From JADJPL01 sp040382095 (lineage in GTDB: Bacteria > Bacteroidota > Bacteroidia > Chitinophagales > Saprospiraceae), in contig JBEIGB010000083.1 in assembly GCA_040382095.1 (NCBI GenBank), positions 1 through 16,383 on the forward strand: a stretch of DNA of 16,383 nt, in the 5' to 3' direction. The position numbers and the translations under genes were made by a program. Shown piece after piece: positions 13,875 through 16,383 of the stretch (position 1 is the first letter of the stretch; every line of letters begins with the position of its first letter). The notes beneath the pieces were generated by a model that searched no databases, was not told the origin of the DNA, and saw only the letters and a program-made list of their open reading frames with translations.

Positions 13875-15752
13875 ATGAAAAAATTTTTACTCTTTACCGC
13901 GCTAAACTTCTTTGTCCTCCTCGGCCTGATGGCTCAGAATGAGGGTGGCAGTAAGGTGGCCGGCTTCAATTTTCAGGCACTTGCCAGAAATACGTCTGGA
14001 AAACTGATGCCCGTGCAGGCACTCGATATCCGTGTCTCCCTGACGCAGCGTGAAGGACAGGCTGTAAAGACTCTGTATGCGGAAAATCACCGCGCAATAA
14101 CCGATGATCTGGGTCTTTTCTCCCTTTCGATCGGAAATGGTACCCCACTTGCCGGCACTTTCACCGAAGTCCCCTGGTCTTCGGGAGCGGTTTGGATGGA
14201 TCTTGAAGTCCGGTCGGCAGGCGAAAAGGCGTATGCCTTAGTGCAAAGCACTCAACTCAAAGCAGTTCCGTATGCGTATCACTCCAAAACGGCAAACCGC
14301 CTGTTGGAAGAGACCACCGCACCCGATGGCGAAAAGAGCCAGTCGATTTTCTGGATTACCACAGGTAATAGCCTGACGAAGCCGGAAACACATTTCCTGG
14401 GCACACGCGATAACGAAGATTTGGTCTATAAGACCAATAACATCTCACGCGGTAAAATTACCAAGCAGGGGCAGTATGTGATAGAGGTAGATTCGCAGGC
14501 AATGGCGACGGGTACGATTACCACGTCTGATGCGCTGATTACATCTTATCCCCTCACCATCGAGGGCTCCTCCAATGGTATCTATATCAAGATTAACGGG
14601 GCCCGGACTTCATTAAACCACTTCCTGAATTTTTCGGATGCTATAAGTTCCTGGGGTGCTGTCGAAGGACAAACAACGGCAGAACTACAGGCAGACTGGT
14701 CTTACCTCCTCCGCGCAAACGAATACGCCTTCAATATTGCCCTCTACTCCCAGCTCATCGCCGCCTACACGTCCAGTGCTGCTGTCAATGCAGCCGCAGC
14801 ATCCTGTGCCGCTGCCCTCGTGGCACTTGCCTGGCAGGCTCCCGGCTACGCAGCCCAGGCTGCCGGTGACGGGGTTTCCCTTTCTGCGGTATCCACGGGA
14901 TTGGCCAATATTACGCAGCAACAAACGGAATGGCAAACGGCCGTGAATGCCAAGGTGGGGGTTAACTATGCAAGTGGTGCTGCGGATTATGCCGAGTGGC
15001 TGGAAAGAAACGAAGGAGAACGGGATCTGCAGTTTGCAGAAATCGTAGGAGTACACGGGGGCAAAGTATCCCTGAATACCAATGGCGCAGAAAGGATCAT
15101 GGCCGTTTCTGTTGCACCAGCTTTCCTGGGAAATAAACCCCAACCGGAAGAGGAACACCGCTATGAAAAAATCGCATTCGTAGGACAAGTCGGCGTCCGC
15201 GTCGCTGGGCCCGTCCGCTCCGGGGACTATATCCTCCCTTCGGGCAACCACGATGGCCTTGGTGTCGCAGTCCATCCTGAAGATATGGGTTTCGGCGATT
15301 ATCCCCAGGTAGTAGGTGTCGCCTGGGAATCTGCAGGGGACAATCCGGTAAATATCGTGAAAGTCGGGGTAGGCCTGAACCGCCACGATCTGAGCCCCAA
15401 AGTAGCCGAAATTGCCGGGAAAGTCGAAAATATCATGGCTTACCTGGAAGGCAAAGCCCCGCTCAAAGACGAAGCAGATTATGCGGAAAACCGCATGCGC
15501 AAAGCTCCTGAAATGAAAAAGCTGATGTCGGACGAGGCATTCGATGCCATAATCGAACAAAGCGCCGCCTTGCTCAAATTAAAATATGCCCAGATCGAAC
15601 GCCAGATCAAAGCAGCTGGTGGGGAAATTTCCGATCCTGTGCTCGCAGAGCTCATCCGGGATCCCGTAGCTGCCGGCAAGGCCATGCGCCGGGATCCAAA
15701 ACTGGAGGCCTACTGGGCACATTTTGATGCGATGTACCTAAAGAAAAATTAA
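13875..15752 (+). CDS. C2: secreted tail-fibre-like protein with Peptidase_G2-like domain
   Basis: 625 aa, partner of C1. Signal peptide 1-20 (ends LMA, then Gln). N-terminal module: GFNFQALARNTSGKLMP at 30-46, SSGAVWMDLEVRS at 102-114 and VPYAYHSKTANRL at 131-143. Middle module: WITTGNSLTKP, then GTRDNEDLVYKTNN and SRGKITKQGQ. The C-class insertion ATGTITTSDAL and SWGAVEGQT follow. The very Ala-rich segment (about 284-345) includes the single cysteine C311. The Peptidase_G2-like domain has ASGAADYAEWLER at 366-378 and GPVRSGDYILPSGN. The tail shares MSDEAFDA and AMRRDPKL with C1. It ends 42 bp before the next gene, with no hairpin in between, so read-through into that gene is plausible. Confidence 0.85.
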   Translation: MKKFLLFTALNFFVLLGLMAQNEGGSKVAGFNFQALARNTSGKLMPVQALDIRVSLTQREGQAVKTLYAENHRAITDDLGLFSLSIGNGTPLAGTFTEVPWSSGAVWMDLEVRSAGEKAYALVQSTQLKAVPYAYHSKTANRLLEETTAPDGEKSQSIFWITTGNSLTKPETHFLGTRDNEDLVYKTNNISRGKITKQGQYVIEVDSQAMATGTITTSDALITSYPLTIEGSSNGIYIKINGARTSLNHFLNFSDAISSWGAVEGQTTAELQADWSYLLRANEYAFNIALYSQLIAAYTSSAAVNAAAASCAAALVALAWQAPGYAAQAAGDGVSLSAVSTGLANITQQQTEWQTAVNAKVGVNYASGAADYAEWLERNEGERDLQFAEIVGVHGGKVSLNTNGAERIMAVSVAPAFLGNKPQPEEEHRYEKIAFVGQVGVRVAGPVRSGDYILPSGNHDGLGVAVHPEDMGFGDYPQVVGVAWESAGDNPVNIVKVGVGLNRHDLSPKVAEIAGKVENIMAYLEGKAPLKDEADYAENRMRKAPEMKKLMSDEAFDAIIEQSAALLKLKYAQIERQIKAAGGEISDPVLAELIRDPVAAGKAMRRDPKLEAYWAHFDAMYLKKN

Positions 15753-15794
15753 TAGACGAACAAATTATAATTTACGACCACCTTCATAACTCTC

Positions 15795-16383
15795 ATGATG
15801 ATGCAACATTCTTTACACGACGTTAAAACTTCAACGCATCCAGAAATTTGGCTCCGGAAGGCTCTGGTGCCTTTCGAAAAGCAAATACCCCTGCGGGCGC
15901 TTTTTGCCCAGCTAATGCTGGTATTTGGGCTGTCCTTGCTGAGCGTGGGGGTGGCCCCCGTCCATGCGCAATTGCTGGATACGTATTCCGGTGCAGAGTT
16001 AGCCTTCAGTTTCCGGAAGCTGCGTGCGGCCTATGGCGGTAACTGTATCCGGGTTGTGAGGTCTTCAGATAATACCTCACAGGATATCGGCTTTGTGATG
16101 AACTATCTCGATACGGCAAGTCTGAAAACTTTCTGCGGTTCGGGGGATTGCTTCGTGGATATCTGGTATGATCAAAGTGTAGCGAGTAACGATGCTGAAC
16201 AAACCACCGCTGCGAGCAGGCCCAGGATTGTCTCAGGCGGTGTTCTGGAAAAAGTAGCGGGCGAAGTTAGCCTGGTCTTTGACGGCGCTGATGACTTTTT
16301 GGAAGTCCCCATTCAGAGTACTACCACGAGTGGTTATTCGGGTTTCGCGCTCGGAAAGCGAAATGCAGGTAATTTCCTTATCC
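15795..16383 (+). CDS. Secreted protein with GH54/AbfB-like arabinofuranosidase-type domain (3' end outside window)
   Basis: 196 residues are visible and the frame is still open at the window edge. Three ATGs in a row (15795, 15798, 15801) can start it. The signal peptide is unusually long: a polar n-region of about 34 residues, a hydrophobic core at 36-52, and cleavage after VHA at 58 with Gln next. The mature part begins LLDTYSGAELAFSFRKL (60-76), then IRVVRSSDN at 85-93, QDIGF, FCGSGDCF at 113-120 and WYDQS at 124-128. This matches the start of the fungal AbfB (GH54) catalytic domain, including the close cysteine pair before the YDQS motif; FDGADDFLEVP at 162-172 is typical of the laminin-G-like fold. 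Many marine bacterial proteins with this module are not proven arabinofuranosidases and the catalytic acids lie beyond the window, so enzyme activity is uncertain. It may belong to the unit-2 operon. Confidence 0.72.
   Translation, partial: MMMQHSLHDVKTSTHPEIWLRKALVPFEKQIPLRALFAQLMLVFGLSLLSVGVAPVHAQLLDTYSGAELAFSFRKLRAAYGGNCIRVVRSSDNTSQDIGFVMNYLDTASLKTFCGSGDCFVDIWYDQSVASNDAEQTTAASRPRIVSGGVLEKVAGEVSLVFDGADDFLEVPIQSTTTSGYSGFALGKRNAGNFLI

Larger units (their letters stand above)
9570..15752 (+). repeat. Tandem four-gene unit, copy 2 (T2-A2-B2-C2)
   Basis: This is the second copy of the unit at 2837-8979, with the same gene order and near-identical gene lengths. Intergenic gaps are 36, 30 and 51 bp; the A/B stop-start overlap of copy 1 is replaced by a 30-bp gap. 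Proteins are about two-thirds identical to their copy-1 partners by eye. A, B and C remain clearly separate classes, so the three classes existed before the block was duplicated. No transposase, integrase or tRNA gene borders either copy. Confidence 0.93.

Noticed and set aside
14685..15560. Long minus-strand open frame (291 codons) opposite C2
   Set aside because: It lies wholly antisense to a well-supported gene, has no recognisable domain, and similar antisense frames recur opposite the paralogues because they share codon patterns.
3354..15752. Prophage or contractile injection system locus
   Set aside because: The large proteins resemble phage appendages only in one domain. They carry Sec signal peptides, and no capsid, sheath, baseplate, terminase, integrase or lysis gene is present.
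2837..15752. Recent transposon- or IS-driven duplication
   Set aside because: The copies are diverged, and no transposase, terminal inverted repeats or target-site duplications were seen at the unit borders.
15848..16042. Short plus-strand frame in another phase at the start of the last gene
   Set aside because: It overlaps the frame that carries a signal peptide and clear AbfB-like motifs, and uses a non-ATG start.

Overview
The window looks like the chromosome of a Bacteroidota, probably a Saprospiria/Chitinophagales-type organism. This rests on several signs. There are type IX secretion (T9SS) type A sorting domains. A membrane regulator combines TPRs with an AraC-type helix-turn-helix. 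The secreted proteins carry the Bacteroidota N-terminal module that ends 'VPYA-H'. All nine secreted proteins have Gln just after the predicted signal peptidase I site. No Shine-Dalgarno-like sites stand out. No lineage marker is present, so the genus is open.

Layout. Positions 1-107 are a pyrimidine-rich intergenic edge. Positions 108-506 (minus) encode a small SET-domain protein. Positions 593-2332 (minus) encode a TPR/transmembrane/AraC-HTH regulator. A 504-bp divergent spacer follows. Positions 2837-8979 hold a four-gene unit on the plus strand: a 164-aa T9SS-sorted protein (here called T1), then three fibre-like proteins of 609, 623 and 624 aa (A1, B1, C1). A 590-bp spacer contains a perfect 13-bp hairpin. 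Positions 9570-15752 repeat the same four genes in the same order (T2, A2, B2, C2: 164, 608, 621 and 625 aa). At 15795 a secreted protein with a GH54/AbfB-like domain begins and runs off the window.

How the genes may work together. The six large proteins share one architecture: signal peptide, Bacteroidota beta-rich N-terminal module, a 'TGNSLTKP..HFLGTRDNQDLV.KTN' module, an Ala/Gly-rich hydrophobic segment, a domain resembling the phage neck-appendage Peptidase_G2 (intramolecular chaperone) domain with a DYAE motif, a short coiled coil, and a class-specific helical tail. A, B and C are three distinct classes, and each is closer to its namesake in the other unit than to its neighbours. Mature A and C each have a single cysteine in the Ala-rich segment; mature B has none. 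My inference is that each unit encodes a cell-surface or periplasmic fibre, possibly an A/B/C heteromer that matures by autoproteolysis or uses a C-terminal assembly domain, together with one T9SS-exported partner. The fibre resemblance and the duplication are seen in the sequence; the heteromer, the cleavage and the role of T are hypotheses.
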